Assembly (NCBI GenBank): GCA_964368985.1
Contig: CAYJDW010000021.1
Span: forward strand, 1 to 40,455
Length of the DNA stretch: 40,455 nucleotides
Direction of reading: 5' to 3'
DNA from: G023898405 sp964368985
GTDB taxonomy: Bacteria; Myxococcota; UBA727; JABDBI01
Position numbers and translations under genes: made by a program. The notes under the pieces are model-generated. The model was given only the letters and a program-made list of their open reading frames with translations, made no database searches and had not been told where the DNA came from. Positions 14,280-23,061 of this stretch are shown piece after piece; positions within the stretch are counted from its first letter, which is position 1; each line of letters begins with the position of its first letter.

Positions 14280-16319
14280 CTAACGCCCGCTAAACTTAAC
14301 CACTTGCTTTTCCGCCGCACCTTTTAAACCAAGTCGCGCATCTTCACTCTGAAAAATTCGCCTAAGCCCCGCGATTTCCAACTCAAGCCCCTCTTCGAGG
14401 TTTGCCTTATGTGCCTTGCCGATCAGATCATTGGCAGCCTGGACCGCCAGCGGTGCTTTTTTACTTACACGCTCCAAAGCTTTTCTTGCGCGCTCGCTCC
14501 CACTACTGTCCAGTTTGTTGCATTCAAAAGGGCTCGCAAAAGCCTGCCGGAGGTCTTTAAAAGTATCGGTTGAAATATTTTCTCGGCTATGACGATGATT
14601 GAGGAGATTTTTCACCAGTTTTTTCGCGTCATCAAGCAAATCTTCGGCATTACTGCACTCATCTATCAGACCAATCACTTTAGCTTCCGTGCCCGACAAT
14701 AAGGTTCCGGTCAGCACCAAGAAGCGCGCGAGTTCGGGGCCCACGCGGATAGGAGTTCTTTGCGTGCCTCCCAATCCAGGGTAAATACCAATCCCCGTTT
14801 CAGGAAAGCCAAGCTTCGCATCGATGGTGGCAATTATTTTATCGCAGCACAAAGCAAGCTCTAATCCTCCCCCCAAAGCAAGTCCACTAATGGCGGCGAC
14901 GACCGCCTTTGGGGAGCGGTCGATGCGCAAAAATAAATCTTGGGTCGATGAAGCGAAAGCAACAATTTCATCCACCTGATCGGCCGCTATTTTGCTGTTG
15001 AAAAAGCCCAAATCGGCTCCGGCCATGAAAGCTCGTTGGTGACCGGTGATGATGATGCCTTTGATGCTTGGATCATCTTCAAGCTGCATAAACATGTCAC
15101 TGAGCTCATTTTTTAATCTGAGATCAAGCGCGTTCATGCTATCGGGACGTTTAAGTTTAATGACAGCAATGTCCTCGTCCCTCACCACTTCGATACTGGG
15201 GTTTAAGAAGGGTCTTTCTTCCAGCAAATGCTTTCGAAGAATTTTCGGCATAACTAATGCAGGCCGATCATTATTATCCATGTTTTTCGAGAGTACATGG
15301 AGATTTTGGTTAATAAGCTCAAAGGGCCCCGCTGGCCATAAAAGCCCTACACGAGCGCCCAAATCTACATCGGAAACACTTCCCACTTCTTCCTCAAAAA
15401 CCAAGCGGCAACTAATAGCGCTAACGACACCCAATAAACGCTGAGCAATGGATGACGCGATTGAGTGGTCGATCTCGCCGTTTAGCGGCCAGATTTCAGC
15501 TTTCGCGATTTGCGCACTGATCAGGGGACAGGGTGCATAAAACTCGCCCAGTTTAGCGGCCATAGCATTGGCCGCGTGCATGGTGATGGGAATGCCCGTC
15601 ACATTCATGAGTTCAAAAGGTCCTAAGGCTATGTTGAAAAATGATTTCGCCGCATACTCAATGGTAGCAATATTGGCCATATTTTCGGCCAGCATATGCA
15701 CGGCTTCGTTAAGCCAGGGCACAAAAAAACGATTAACAATAAAACCCGGTGCATCAGCCGACTGAATAATAATTTTTTTAATATTCTCTTGAATAGCGCA
15801 GGCCTGAGCAGTCACATCTGAAGCGGTTTTTGGGCTAGGAATTACTTCGACTAAACGATTTTTGGCGGGGTGAAAGAAATAATGAAGCCCTAGAAATCGC
15901 TCTGGATAATTAAGGCCATTTTGGAGCGCAGTCACGGAAAAGCTTGAAGTGTTGGTGGCCATAATTGCTTCAGCGCTGACGAGTCCTTCAAGCTCCTGAA
16001 ACAAGGTTTTTTTAGCCCGAAAATCCTCAAAAATGGCCTCTATTATCAATCCTGCTTTTGAAACTTCCGCTAATTCACTCGTGAAATGCATGCGATAAAA
16101 AATCTGCCCCGCTTCTTCCTCGCTAAATACGCGACGAGCAACTCCTTGCTCAAGGGTAGCTTTAATATTTTTTTTTGCGTTTAAGAGACATTGTTCATTG
16201 CGGTCAACGACATGCACCAAATAGCCACTTGAGGCGTATTTTTGAGCAATGCCAGCACCCATAGTACCGGCGCCAATAATAGCGACCTGGTTTTCATTAA
16301 TTTGGCTTCTTTCACTCAT
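14280..16319 (-). CDS. 3-hydroxyacyl-CoA dehydrogenase / enoyl-CoA hydratase fusion
   Basis: A 679-residue bifunctional beta-oxidation enzyme with the dehydrogenase first, the reverse of FadB/FadJ. Residues ~10-190 are the NAD-binding domain (IIGAGTMGAG, glycine motif at 16-21). The catalytic H146 (GLHYF) and E158 (RLVEVI) are at canonical spacing. Residues ~195-370 are the helical dimerisation domains (NRFFVPWLNEAV). Residues ~385-590 are the hydratase domain, with oxyanion-hole GHQRAFMAGADL, then GGGLELALCCD and GFPETGIGIYPGLGGTQR, so both catalytic glutamates are present. It would convert 2-enoyl-CoA to 3-hydroxyacyl-CoA and on to 3-oxoacyl-CoA. The ATG at 16319 is chosen because AAAGGG lies six bases before it; the open frame reaches 16346. 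It lies 66 bases after the LytM gene. No thiolase or acyl-CoA dehydrogenase gene is adjacent. Confidence 0.93.
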   Translation of the reverse strand: MSERSQINENQVAIIGAGTMGAGIAQKYASSGYLVHVVDRNEQCLLNAKKNIKATLEQGVARRVFSEEEAGQIFYRMHFTSELAEVSKAGLIIEAIFEDFRAKKTLFQELEGLVSAEAIMATNTSSFSVTALQNGLNYPERFLGLHYFFHPAKNRLVEVIPSPKTASDVTAQACAIQENIKKIIIQSADAPGFIVNRFFVPWLNEAVHMLAENMANIATIEYAAKSFFNIALGPFELMNVTGIPITMHAANAMAAKLGEFYAPCPLISAQIAKAEIWPLNGEIDHSIASSIAQRLLGVVSAISCRLVFEEEVGSVSDVDLGARVGLLWPAGPFELINQNLHVLSKNMDNNDRPALVMPKILRKHLLEERPFLNPSIEVVRDEDIAVIKLKRPDSMNALDLRLKNELSDMFMQLEDDPSIKGIIITGHQRAFMAGADLGFFNSKIAADQVDEIVAFASSTQDLFLRIDRSPKAVVAAISGLALGGGLELALCCDKIIATIDAKLGFPETGIGIYPGLGGTQRTPIRVGPELARFLVLTGTLLSGTEAKVIGLIDECSNAEDLLDDAKKLVKNLLNHRHSRENISTDTFKDLRQAFASPFECNKLDSSGSERARKALERVSKKAPLAVQAANDLIGKAHKANLEEGLELEIAGLRRIFQSEDARLGLKGAAEKQVVKFSGR

Positions 16320-16385
16320 GTTCATCCCTTTGTTTATGCGGTTCACATCAAGTACATTAACGAATTAACCTTTTTGCTCATACTT

Positions 16386-17774
16386 TTATTGGTTAAGCAC
16401 TTCTTTAATTGGGGGATTGATAGAAGCGATCTTCATTTTCTTGGATTCCAGCAAAGCTACCGCTTTATTTTTATGCTCGTTGAACTCCGCCAAATATTTA
16501 CCCGACAGGTCCGGCATATCCGCCAGTTTTTTACGGAAATTCAAAATGTCGACGTATTTTCTTTTTTCTCCCGCCATTTGGTAAATACCTAAATGAAGGT
16601 GAGGCCCCGTACACAGCACACCCGTGTTGCCGATGGCGCCGATTTTTTGCCCTCGTTTAACCCGACTCCCCACTGAAATATTGCTTTCTAGACTGTCGGC
16701 ATGAAAATATTCCGAATGAAGCCCATATTTGTGACGAATGCGGATCATATTTCCAACCATGCGATCAAAACGTTTTTCGATCACCTCTCCGTCGGCAATA
16801 GCGAAAAATTCAGTGCCAATAGTCCCCCGAAAATCTCTGCCATTATGACGAATCCTTATTTTTCTCACGGGATGAAAACGCCAATTCTGATCCGAAGTAG
16901 CCACCGTCTCATAAACCGGCGAAAGGGAGAATTCTTTCTCTAAAGACTTGCCGGTCTCGTCATATATCCCATCAATTTTTCCGTCTTTAGAACGAAAATG
17001 AGAGGCAAAGAGAGTTCGCTGTGCTTGCCGATAATAAACTGCTTGAATTTTTCCATAGCCAATAAAATTATTTTCCGCATAGCGCTTGGTAACTAAGATC
17101 TCGATATGATCCTTACTGAAAACCTCATCAGGCATGCGCATGCGCCACGCGAAAATATTCATTAAATGCTGCATAAGTTCGTTGCCAAAAGGCAAAGACA
17201 TGAAGCTACGAAATAAGGTGCCACTGACATCAACACGAACCAGCTCTAACTCTTCTTTGATGGCTGCTTCCTTAAGCTTGACGCTGAATTTTGGACTATC
17301 GTATTGCAGATGTTCGCGGGTAGCCTCGTAGGTTATGGGAAGACGATTCGAATCAAGTTTTTTTATGACAAAAGATTTCACCATGGCCTGCTTTTGAGCC
17401 GTTAGAGCGAGAGTGACTTGGTATAGATCCCCGGGGGCAAGATCTTTGGCGCGAATATAAGGCTGTAAGGCTGTACTTAAAGCGTGAATTTCTTGAGCTG
17501 AAATATTCTGGCTCGAAAGAATGGCATGCATTGATTGCCCATCGGCAATCACCAAAAAATTATTATTTTCTTTGGCGGAAGCCTTGAGATTATCCACTTC
17601 AATATCGGGAACCAAAGAGGAGCCAACCAGCAGATAGGCGCTATCATCGCAAACTGGATCAACTTCGATCACCCAATGACTTCTAGAAGCCTCTTTTTTG
17701 GCAACCCACAAAAGATAAACGCCGCCCCCAAAAAATAAGAGCGCGAGCACTGTGGTGCTTAACAGTTTGGGCAT
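16386..17774 (-). CDS. Membrane-anchored M23 (LytM) metallopeptidase
   Basis: A 462-residue murein endopeptidase-type protein. Residues 5-25 form an N-terminal membrane anchor, so the rest is periplasmic. Residues ~40-280 are the long N-terminal region seen in MepM/NlpD-like proteins. The LytM domain spans ~300-400 with a complete active site: H310 and D314 (RHNGRD), H358 (YFHAD), and H392 and H394 (GPHLHLG). It should therefore be an active zinc endopeptidase that cleaves peptide cross-links in peptidoglycan, not an inactive activator such as EnvC or NlpD. GAGA precedes the ATG by five bases. The gene starts seven bases after the folK stop, in the mgtE-rnhA-folK group. Confidence 0.93.
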   Translation of the reverse strand: MPKLLSTTVLALLFFGGGVYLLWVAKKEASRSHWVIEVDPVCDDSAYLLVGSSLVPDIEVDNLKASAKENNNFLVIADGQSMHAILSSQNISAQEIHALSTALQPYIRAKDLAPGDLYQVTLALTAQKQAMVKSFVIKKLDSNRLPITYEATREHLQYDSPKFSVKLKEAAIKEELELVRVDVSGTLFRSFMSLPFGNELMQHLMNIFAWRMRMPDEVFSKDHIEILVTKRYAENNFIGYGKIQAVYYRQAQRTLFASHFRSKDGKIDGIYDETGKSLEKEFSLSPVYETVATSDQNWRFHPVRKIRIRHNGRDFRGTIGTEFFAIADGEVIEKRFDRMVGNMIRIRHKYGLHSEYFHADSLESNISVGSRVKRGQKIGAIGNTGVLCTGPHLHLGIYQMAGEKRKYVDILNFRKKLADMPDLSGKYLAEFNEHKNKAVALLESKKMKIASINPPIKEVLNQ

Positions 17775-17781
17775 AATGTTC

Positions 17782-18261
17782 TCACAAATTAGTTTCGCAC
17801 GCTATCAAGACACCCGGTGCCTGTCTTGATCTCGCCTGGTAAAGAGAGGTAGGAGTCGGCCAACCTACTGATTTTATAACTTCGAGGGCACAACTAACAA
17901 AAAAACTGCGCCGAAAAAATTGTTGATGAGGAATTGAAAATGTCGAAGATTTATAGGGGAAAGGGAAAGACAGCAAGACATCCAGGTCAATTGTACGCGG
18001 TGAATTGGCATAGCCCCTGATTCTTCCGAGGCGAGTCTCAATACTCTTAAGTTCCCGATAAAAAAAATGCGGTTGCAAATTAGTGCTCAAGGCCATCGCA
18101 CAATTAAAAAATAAGCGGTTGATCGGAGTCCCTTCAGACTTATTTTTAAAAATCCGACTCATTCCATGAAAAGTCATAGAACGACAAGCCAATATTTCTC
18201 GAGCGGCCTTTTCTAAATAGGCTTGATCGCAAGAGGATCCTGCAGCAATTATGTAGCGCAT
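17782..18261 (-). CDS. folK: 2-amino-4-hydroxy-6-hydroxymethyldihydropteridine diphosphokinase
   Basis: A 159-residue HPPK that transfers pyrophosphate from ATP to 6-hydroxymethyl-7,8-dihydropterin in folate synthesis. The diagnostic segment is complete: R79/GRIR, then R89-T-I-D92-L-D94, which holds the two magnesium-binding aspartates. The substrate-binding FFNCAM motif at 51-56 and the later IPHQQFFRRSFFV (from ~118) are as expected. The first loop (AAGSSCDQ) replaces the more usual LGSN..D form, a slight departure. AAGG lies seven bases before the ATG. It sits between rnhA and the LytM gene with gaps of nine and seven bases. No folP or folB is next to it. Confidence 0.9.
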   Translation of the reverse strand: MRYIIAAGSSCDQAYLEKAAREILACRSMTFHGMSRIFKNKSEGTPINRLFFNCAMALSTNLQPHFFYRELKSIETRLGRIRGYANSPRTIDLDVLLSFPFPYKSSTFSIPHQQFFRRSFFVSCALEVIKSVGWPTPTSLYQARSRQAPGVLIACETNL

Positions 18262-18270
18262 AGGCGACCT

Positions 18271-18738
18271 TTAGCGTGCTTGATGAATGGTATGAAGCGC
18301 AAGCCCTGCCTGTTCGCGGGCTATTTCATCCACCCGCTCATTGAACTCGTTACCGGCATGGCCCCGAACCCATTTCCACGTAATAAAATGACTTTTGGAA
18401 ATTGTGGCGAGTTCTTTCCATAAATCAACATTTGCTATGTCTTTCTTATTGGCGCCCTTAAAACCAGAACGTTGCCAGTTATGAATCCATTCATTCATGC
18501 CTTTCACCAAATATTGGCTATCGCTAAATAACTCGACATGACATTTTTTTTTAAGTGCTGAAAGTCCTGCGAGGGCAGCTTTGAGCTCCATGCGATTATT
18601 AGTGGTAGCAAGTTCAAAACCACTCACCACGCGTTCTTCCTTACTTTTATTGAGCATCAGCAAGGCCGCAAAACCGCCCGGGCCAGGATTGCCTAGGCAT
18701 GCGCCATCGCAATAAATTGTAATTTTTGGTTCCGTCAT
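18271..18738 (-). CDS. rnhA: Ribonuclease HI
   Basis: A 155-residue RNase H1 that cuts the RNA strand of RNA-DNA hybrids, removing R-loops and Okazaki primers. The four catalytic carboxylates, D11 (YCDGA), E51 (NRMELKA), D73 (FSDSQYL) and D137 (ERVDEIA), and the helper H127 (RGHAGN) match E. coli D10, E48, D70, D134 and H124 at near-identical spacing. The basic handle (W-Q-R-S-G-F-K-G-A-N-K-K, ~88-99) is present. It starts eight bases after the mgtE stop and is likely co-transcribed with mgtE, folK and the LytM gene. Confidence 0.96.
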   Translation of the reverse strand: MTEPKITIYCDGACLGNPGPGGFAALLMLNKSKEERVVSGFELATTNNRMELKAALAGLSALKKKCHVELFSDSQYLVKGMNEWIHNWQRSGFKGANKKDIANVDLWKELATISKSHFITWKWVRGHAGNEFNERVDEIAREQAGLALHTIHQAR

Positions 18739-18746
18739 TATTTCAC

Positions 18747-20120
18747 TTATCCTGCCTGCAATTGACTCAAAAATAGCGTCGCAATCAGCATGTAAATTAA
18801 AATTCCAGTTATATCATTTAAAGTGGTAACAAATGGTCCCGAAGCAATAGCGGGGTCAATATTTAATCGCTTTAATAAACTCGGTGCGATAACACCTAAA
18901 ACCGCCGCTGTCATCATGCCGCCGACCATGGAAATAAAAACCACGAGGCCCAAATAAAAATTATAATCGGTCATAAATATAGTGCCAACGAGGCCGGCAA
19001 AAAATCCATAAACCGTACCCATCAACAGCCCAACCCGAAGTTCTTTATAAATGAAACTTGGGACATTGGATAAATCGAATTTGCCAGTGGCAAAACCACG
19101 AATCAGTAAGGCCGCCGATTGGGTTCCAACATTTCCGCCCATCGCAGTAATCACGGGGATAAAAGAGAAAATAACCACAGCCTTTTCCACCGTGTTTTCG
19201 AATAAGTGAAGAAGCATACCGCTCACCAAAGAGCAGCAAAGCGCCACACCAAGCCATGGAAGACGAACACGAGCGGTCGCAAAAACGGCACTTGGATACA
19301 TAAGTTCTTCAGAACTGGTACCCGCCATATGTAAAGCATCTTCTTCCGCTTCTTCGGACAAAACATCTAAAACGTCATCGATAACAATGCGTCCTAAAAC
19401 ACGACTATTGTCATCTACTACGGGAACAGTAATTAAATCATATTTTTTGAAAATTGCAGCAACTTCTTCCTGATCCAATAAAGGCTTCACAAACACCACA
19501 TCAGTATCCATAATATCTGACACTTTAGTGGTTTCTTTATTCAGCAATAAATCTACTAATGCGAGCGTACCCAATAGTCGTTGATGGTAATCCACCACCA
19601 GTACCGACAAAACTTCAACATCGTCTTCCACCAGTTGGCGTACTTTTTTGATCGCATCAGAAACGAAAGCATCTTCCCGCACTAAGGCCAACTCCAGCTG
19701 CATGATCCCGCCCGCGGAATCTTCGGGATAACGCAAAAGTTGCTGCACTTGCGTCCGTTCTTTTTGGGAAAGCATGCGCAAGGCATCGATACGCTCAGCT
19801 AAAGGAAGTTCAGCAACTAAGTCGGCAGCATCGTCCGTTTCCAGCTGTTTTACGAGATCAGCAATTTCGGTATTGCTCAGCAAAGGCAAAAGGGCATTCA
19901 ACTCATCTCGGTCGAGCCCAGCAACGACCGCTGCTCGCTCATCTTGGTCGTCGATGAGTTTTAATAAGCGGGGCCATTCATCGATGTCTATTTGACGAAA
20001 GAATTCAATAACGTCAGCCGAGTGTACAATGGATTCAATATGCTTTTTGAGTTCGGTGTCGTCCTGAGATAAGAGCATTTGCAGCTCTTCCTTGGAAAAG
20101 GTCAGGTGTTGAAAATTCAT
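18747..20120 (-). CDS. mgtE: Magnesium transporter MgtE
   Basis: A 457-residue Mg2+ channel/transporter with the full MgtE layout. An N-terminal superhelical Mg-sensing domain lies at ~30-130 (DELNALLPLLSNTEIADL, AADLVAELPLAERIDALR), with the conserved LLRYPEDSAGGIM just after it. Two CBS domains at ~135-260 include the second-domain ITVPVVDDNSRVLGRIVIDD. Five membrane helices at ~280-455 form the pore and contain the family signature GGNVGTQSAALLIRG, plus PSLLKRLNIDPAIASGPF, whose aspartate lies at the pore entrance in the family. The ATG at 20120 has GAGG six bases upstream; a second ATG two codons earlier would leave no spacing. A 14-bp hairpin (20146-20179) sits in its leader. Confidence 0.95.
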   Translation of the reverse strand: MNFQHLTFSKEELQMLLSQDDTELKKHIESIVHSADVIEFFRQIDIDEWPRLLKLIDDQDERAAVVAGLDRDELNALLPLLSNTEIADLVKQLETDDAADLVAELPLAERIDALRMLSQKERTQVQQLLRYPEDSAGGIMQLELALVREDAFVSDAIKKVRQLVEDDVEVLSVLVVDYHQRLLGTLALVDLLLNKETTKVSDIMDTDVVFVKPLLDQEEVAAIFKKYDLITVPVVDDNSRVLGRIVIDDVLDVLSEEAEEDALHMAGTSSEELMYPSAVFATARVRLPWLGVALCCSLVSGMLLHLFENTVEKAVVIFSFIPVITAMGGNVGTQSAALLIRGFATGKFDLSNVPSFIYKELRVGLLMGTVYGFFAGLVGTIFMTDYNFYLGLVVFISMVGGMMTAAVLGVIAPSLLKRLNIDPAIASGPFVTTLNDITGILIYMLIATLFLSQLQAG

Positions 20121-20145
20121 CGTCATCCTCGTCGGTGCGTCGATA

Positions 20146-20179
20146 GAGAAACGGAACTGTTAAAACAGTTCCGCTTCTC
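20146..20179. other. Strong hairpin between the DsbA-like gene and mgtE
   Basis: GAGAA-a-CGGAACTGT (20146-20160) and ACAGTTCCG-c-TTCTC (20165-20179) form a 14-bp stem with one mismatch and a TAAA loop. It is 25 bases from both the DsbA stop and the mgtE start. Neither strand has a U-run directly after the stem, so it is not a standard terminator. It may end the DsbA mRNA inefficiently, protect its 3' end, or act in the mgtE leader. Confidence 0.6.
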
Positions 20180-20203
20180 ACAAAAATAGATGCAGTGCTT
20201 TAT

Positions 20204-20944
20204 TTAGAGCAAGTTCTTTTCTTTAGCTAATTGCTTAACAGCTTCTACATTACGTTGACCAAGTTTCCAACCATTAACATAAAATGCTGGCGTACCGCGT
20301 ACTTGAGCTTTGTTCATACCAAGTTCCATGTCTGCTTGAATAGCTTTTTCATAGTCAGCATCTTTGGTGGTGTAATCAGTCCAGAACTTCGCAGCATCAA
20401 GTTTGCCAGTGCTGCCATCGGTCTTTTTGCAGGTGGTTTCAGCTGCCCATTTCTTGAAGTTATCGTCATTCAACTCACGTTGGCCAGTATAGAGTTTTTT
20501 GGTGAGGGCCCAGAAGCAATCACTGCCTTGTTCACCGGCAGCCAAAGCAGCTTTAGATGCTGGCTTCGCGCTTTTGTGGAAACTTAGAGGGAAATGCTTA
20601 AATACAACTTTCACTTTGTCTTTGAGTTCTGGATCTTCAAGAACTTTTTCAACTAAATTTTCATGGGCTTGGCTGCAGAATGGGCACTGATAATCGCTAA
20701 ACAATGACAAGGTAATAGGAGCTGAAGGATTACCCCAGACATAACTTCCGCCAACTGGAATGTCAAAGGCTGCAGTTTGTTCCGCTGCTGCAGGAGGCTG
20801 AGCAGGAACTGCGCTTAGTCTCTTTTCTAGCACTTCGATGCGTTTTTCAAGTTGAACAATACGATCCGTCATTTGCTGAGTATTTTTTTGGCAACCCATG
20901 CTTAAGAACAACAATAAAGCACTTGAGTAAACTAAACTTTTCAT
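20204..20944 (-). CDS. DsbA-like thioredoxin-fold lipoprotein
   Basis: A 246-residue thiol oxidoreductase-like protein of the DsbA/BdbD type. The signal peptide ends in a lipobox LSMG with C18 as the lipidated residue. A short coiled coil (DRIVQLEKRIEVLEKRLS, ~27-44) and a proline/alanine linker precede the catalytic domain. The active site is C87-P-F-C90 in SDYQCPFCS, with the cis-proline P219 in RGTPAFYVNG. Two further cysteines flank the helical insert (SDCFW and TTCKK), possibly a structural disulfide. It would act in the periplasm on disulfide formation or isomerisation; the redox direction is unknown. GGAG lies ten bases before the ATG. The gene is upstream of mgtE, with a hairpin between them. 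Confidence 0.9.
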   Translation of the reverse strand: MKSLVYSSALLLFLSMGCQKNTQQMTDRIVQLEKRIEVLEKRLSAVPAQPPAAAEQTAAFDIPVGGSYVWGNPSAPITLSLFSDYQCPFCSQAHENLVEKVLEDPELKDKVKVVFKHFPLSFHKSAKPASKAALAAGEQGSDCFWALTKKLYTGQRELNDDNFKKWAAETTCKKTDGSTGKLDAAKFWTDYTTKDADYEKAIQADMELGMNKAQVRGTPAFYVNGWKLGQRNVEAVKQLAKEKNLL

Positions 20945-21172
20945 ATTTTTAACACTCCACCGTTTTGGTTTGAAGAAGAATACTACCTAAACTATTTGGC
21001 TCGCAATCACCCGAGCAGAGAATTCGTCGCCTTTTTCATTAATCATGAATAATGCAACCAAAGCAAATTATTAACAAAGGGCCAGAATATATGCAACTTC
21101 CTAAACGAGAAAACATGTTTTATGAATTCAAATTCTTAAAAAGATCGAGAAAAAATGGAGGACGGGCTTCAT

Positions 21173-22024
21173 ATGTCAAAATTTATTGTCGTTGGTGGGC
21201 TTAATAAAGATGTTCTTGGGGTGCTTAAAAATAGCCCCAATTTTTTCACCTCCAACGCCTGCTCGACAAAAACTAGTTTCGGAGGCGTGGCATATAATGT
21301 TGCGCGCCAGCTAGCGAAAAGAGGACACGAAGTGAAATTGGTTAGCGTGCTTGGTGCCGATCATGAAGCTGAATTGGCCATTGCCGAGGCCAAGCGCTAT
21401 GGCATCAATACCTCAGGTGTAAAACACATCGAAAATGCCCAAACACCTACCTATTTCGGATTCTGTCAAAGCAATGGCGAGATGCTCATAGCTTTTGCCG
21501 ACATGACCATCATGGAATTAATGAATCCGGCTTTTCTAAAATCTGCCTTAGATGAGGTTGATGGGGCCGACGGGCTCATTATCGATGCCAATGTCCCCAA
21601 AGAATCCTGCATTTTTTTGAGCAAATGGGCCCGCTTGAATAAAATTTTTTTGGGTGGTGTCGCGGTTTCCGTCGACAAAATGGCTAATTTTTTAAATATA
21701 ATTACTGATTTTGACTGTCTTGTGATGAACCAGCTTGAAGCTAAGTCACTGATTAATAGCGATGACGATGCTTGGGAAAACTTGAATTTAAAGTGTGGCG
21801 TTATTACCGATGGGGCACGTGGTCTCAACATCATTATGAAAGAAAAGCGACACCATTTTAAAGCGCCTGGTCGCGACGGTGTTGTCGATTCTCACGGCGC
21901 TGGCGACGCATTTGCAGCGGCTATAATCAGTGGCCTCGTCGTAGCCCTCCCGCTTGACCAAGCAGTTTCTATGGCATTTAATTGGGCGGGAAAAACCCTA
22001 CAACATTGGGGTTGTCAACCCTAG
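21173..22024 (+). CDS. PfkB family kinase, probable pseudouridine kinase
   Basis: A 283-residue ribokinase-family sugar kinase. The family start VVGGLNKDVLG, the substrate loop FGGVAYNVARQLAKRG (~40-55) and the signature DSHGAGDAFAAA at 239-250 with catalytic base D245 are all present. The usual DTTGAGD is DSHGAGD here. Because psuG follows 13 bases later, the likely reaction is phosphorylation of pseudouridine to its 5'-phosphate; this rests on context rather than on substrate residues. GGAGG at 21157-21161 lies 11 bases before the ATG at 21173. An ATG at 21155 that overlaps this site is less likely. The ~220-base region before it holds no gene and shows no clear operator. Confidence 0.85.
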   Translation: MSKFIVVGGLNKDVLGVLKNSPNFFTSNACSTKTSFGGVAYNVARQLAKRGHEVKLVSVLGADHEAELAIAEAKRYGINTSGVKHIENAQTPTYFGFCQSNGEMLIAFADMTIMELMNPAFLKSALDEVDGADGLIIDANVPKESCIFLSKWARLNKIFLGGVAVSVDKMANFLNIITDFDCLVMNQLEAKSLINSDDDAWENLNLKCGVITDGARGLNIIMKEKRHHFKAPGRDGVVDSHGAGDAFAAAIISGLVVALPLDQAVSMAFNWAGKTLQHWGCQP

Positions 22025-22037
22025 CCCGGGAGAAACC

Positions 22038-22964
22038 ATGTTTCCAAATCCCTATATCCTCATTCATGAAGAAATAATCGACGCATTGGCCTCTAAAAAG
22101 CCCGTTGTCGCTTTGGAATCCAGCGTATTTTGTCAGGGTTTGCCTGAGGATTTGTGTAACACTGCACAAGATATGATCGAGCAAAAGGTGAGGGACAACC
22201 ACGCCCTGCCCGCAACCATTAGCGTTCTCGAGGGGCAAATCCATGTGGGGACGTCTAAAGAAGAGCGCAATAGACTTCTCGCCAAGCGTCGAGACAAAAA
22301 ATTACTCAAAATTGCTGAGCGCGATGTCGCCTTCGCCATCAGCGCAAGAAGCAGCGGCGGTACCACCGTTTCAGCCACCTGCTTGATCGCAAACATGGTG
22401 GGCATTGAAGTATTTGCGACTGGCGGTATCGGTGGTGTTCATCGGGGCAGTGATTGGGATATTTCGGCAGATATAAAAAGCCTAGCGTCTCATCCTGTCG
22501 TCGTCGTGAGTGCCGGTATAAAAAGTATTTTGGACACCCATAAAACCCTGGAGCTCTTAGAAGCAGCCAGTGTGCCGGTGATATCCTATCGCTCAGATCT
22601 CTTGCCTAATTTTTATTGCAATCAGAGCAATATTCAAAGCCCTCATCGAGTTGAAAGCCTTGAGCAAGTGGCAAATATCTTTCGTTGTCGGAAGAAATTG
22701 TGTCAGCCTGAAGGCATTTTGCTCGCGAATCCTTTGCCCCCGTCTCTGGGGATTGATGCGCAACTTTTTGAGACTGAGCTTGCTCAGGGCCTCAAAAAAG
22801 CTCAAGAACAAAATATATCGTTTCAAGCAGTTAGCCCGTTTTTATTGCATCATTTAGCCACTAATGGGCAATTCGATACAGTAAAAGCCAACATTGAACT
22901 CTTAAAAAATAATGCTCAATTAGCCGCATTGTTAGCGGCGTTATTAGTTATGGATCACCCATAA
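22038..22964 (+). CDS. psuG: Pseudouridine-5'-phosphate glycosidase
   Basis: A 308-residue enzyme that reversibly splits pseudouridine 5'-phosphate into uracil and ribose 5-phosphate, the only common route for breaking the C-C glycosidic bond. Family motifs are clear: VVALESSVFCQGLP with E27, GGTTVSATCLIANMVGI, VFATGGIGGVHRG with H135, DISAD with D145, and VSAGIKSILD with K162, the Schiff-base lysine position. The first motif departs from the usual EST-I-HGMP form: the His-Gly is Gln-Gly here. GGGAG lies five bases before the ATG at 22038; the frame is open further upstream but overlaps the kinase. With the kinase before it, it forms a compact pseudouridine salvage operon. Confidence 0.94.
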   Translation: MFPNPYILIHEEIIDALASKKPVVALESSVFCQGLPEDLCNTAQDMIEQKVRDNHALPATISVLEGQIHVGTSKEERNRLLAKRRDKKLLKIAERDVAFAISARSSGGTTVSATCLIANMVGIEVFATGGIGGVHRGSDWDISADIKSLASHPVVVVSAGIKSILDTHKTLELLEAASVPVISYRSDLLPNFYCNQSNIQSPHRVESLEQVANIFRCRKKLCQPEGILLANPLPPSLGIDAQLFETELAQGLKKAQEQNISFQAVSPFLLHHLATNGQFDTVKANIELLKNNAQLAALLAALLVMDHP

Positions 22965-23061
22965 AGATCTTGCCAAAAGACACGCCAGTTATTATTTACC
23001 CCCACAACTTTGTTTTTATCAAATTTATAATTGTCCCAGTGGACAAAGTGGAATGGTGAAT

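Noticed and set aside
15046..15444. 132-codon plus-strand open frame inside the beta-oxidation gene
   Set aside because: Serine-rich shadow opposite a strongly conserved catalytic domain.
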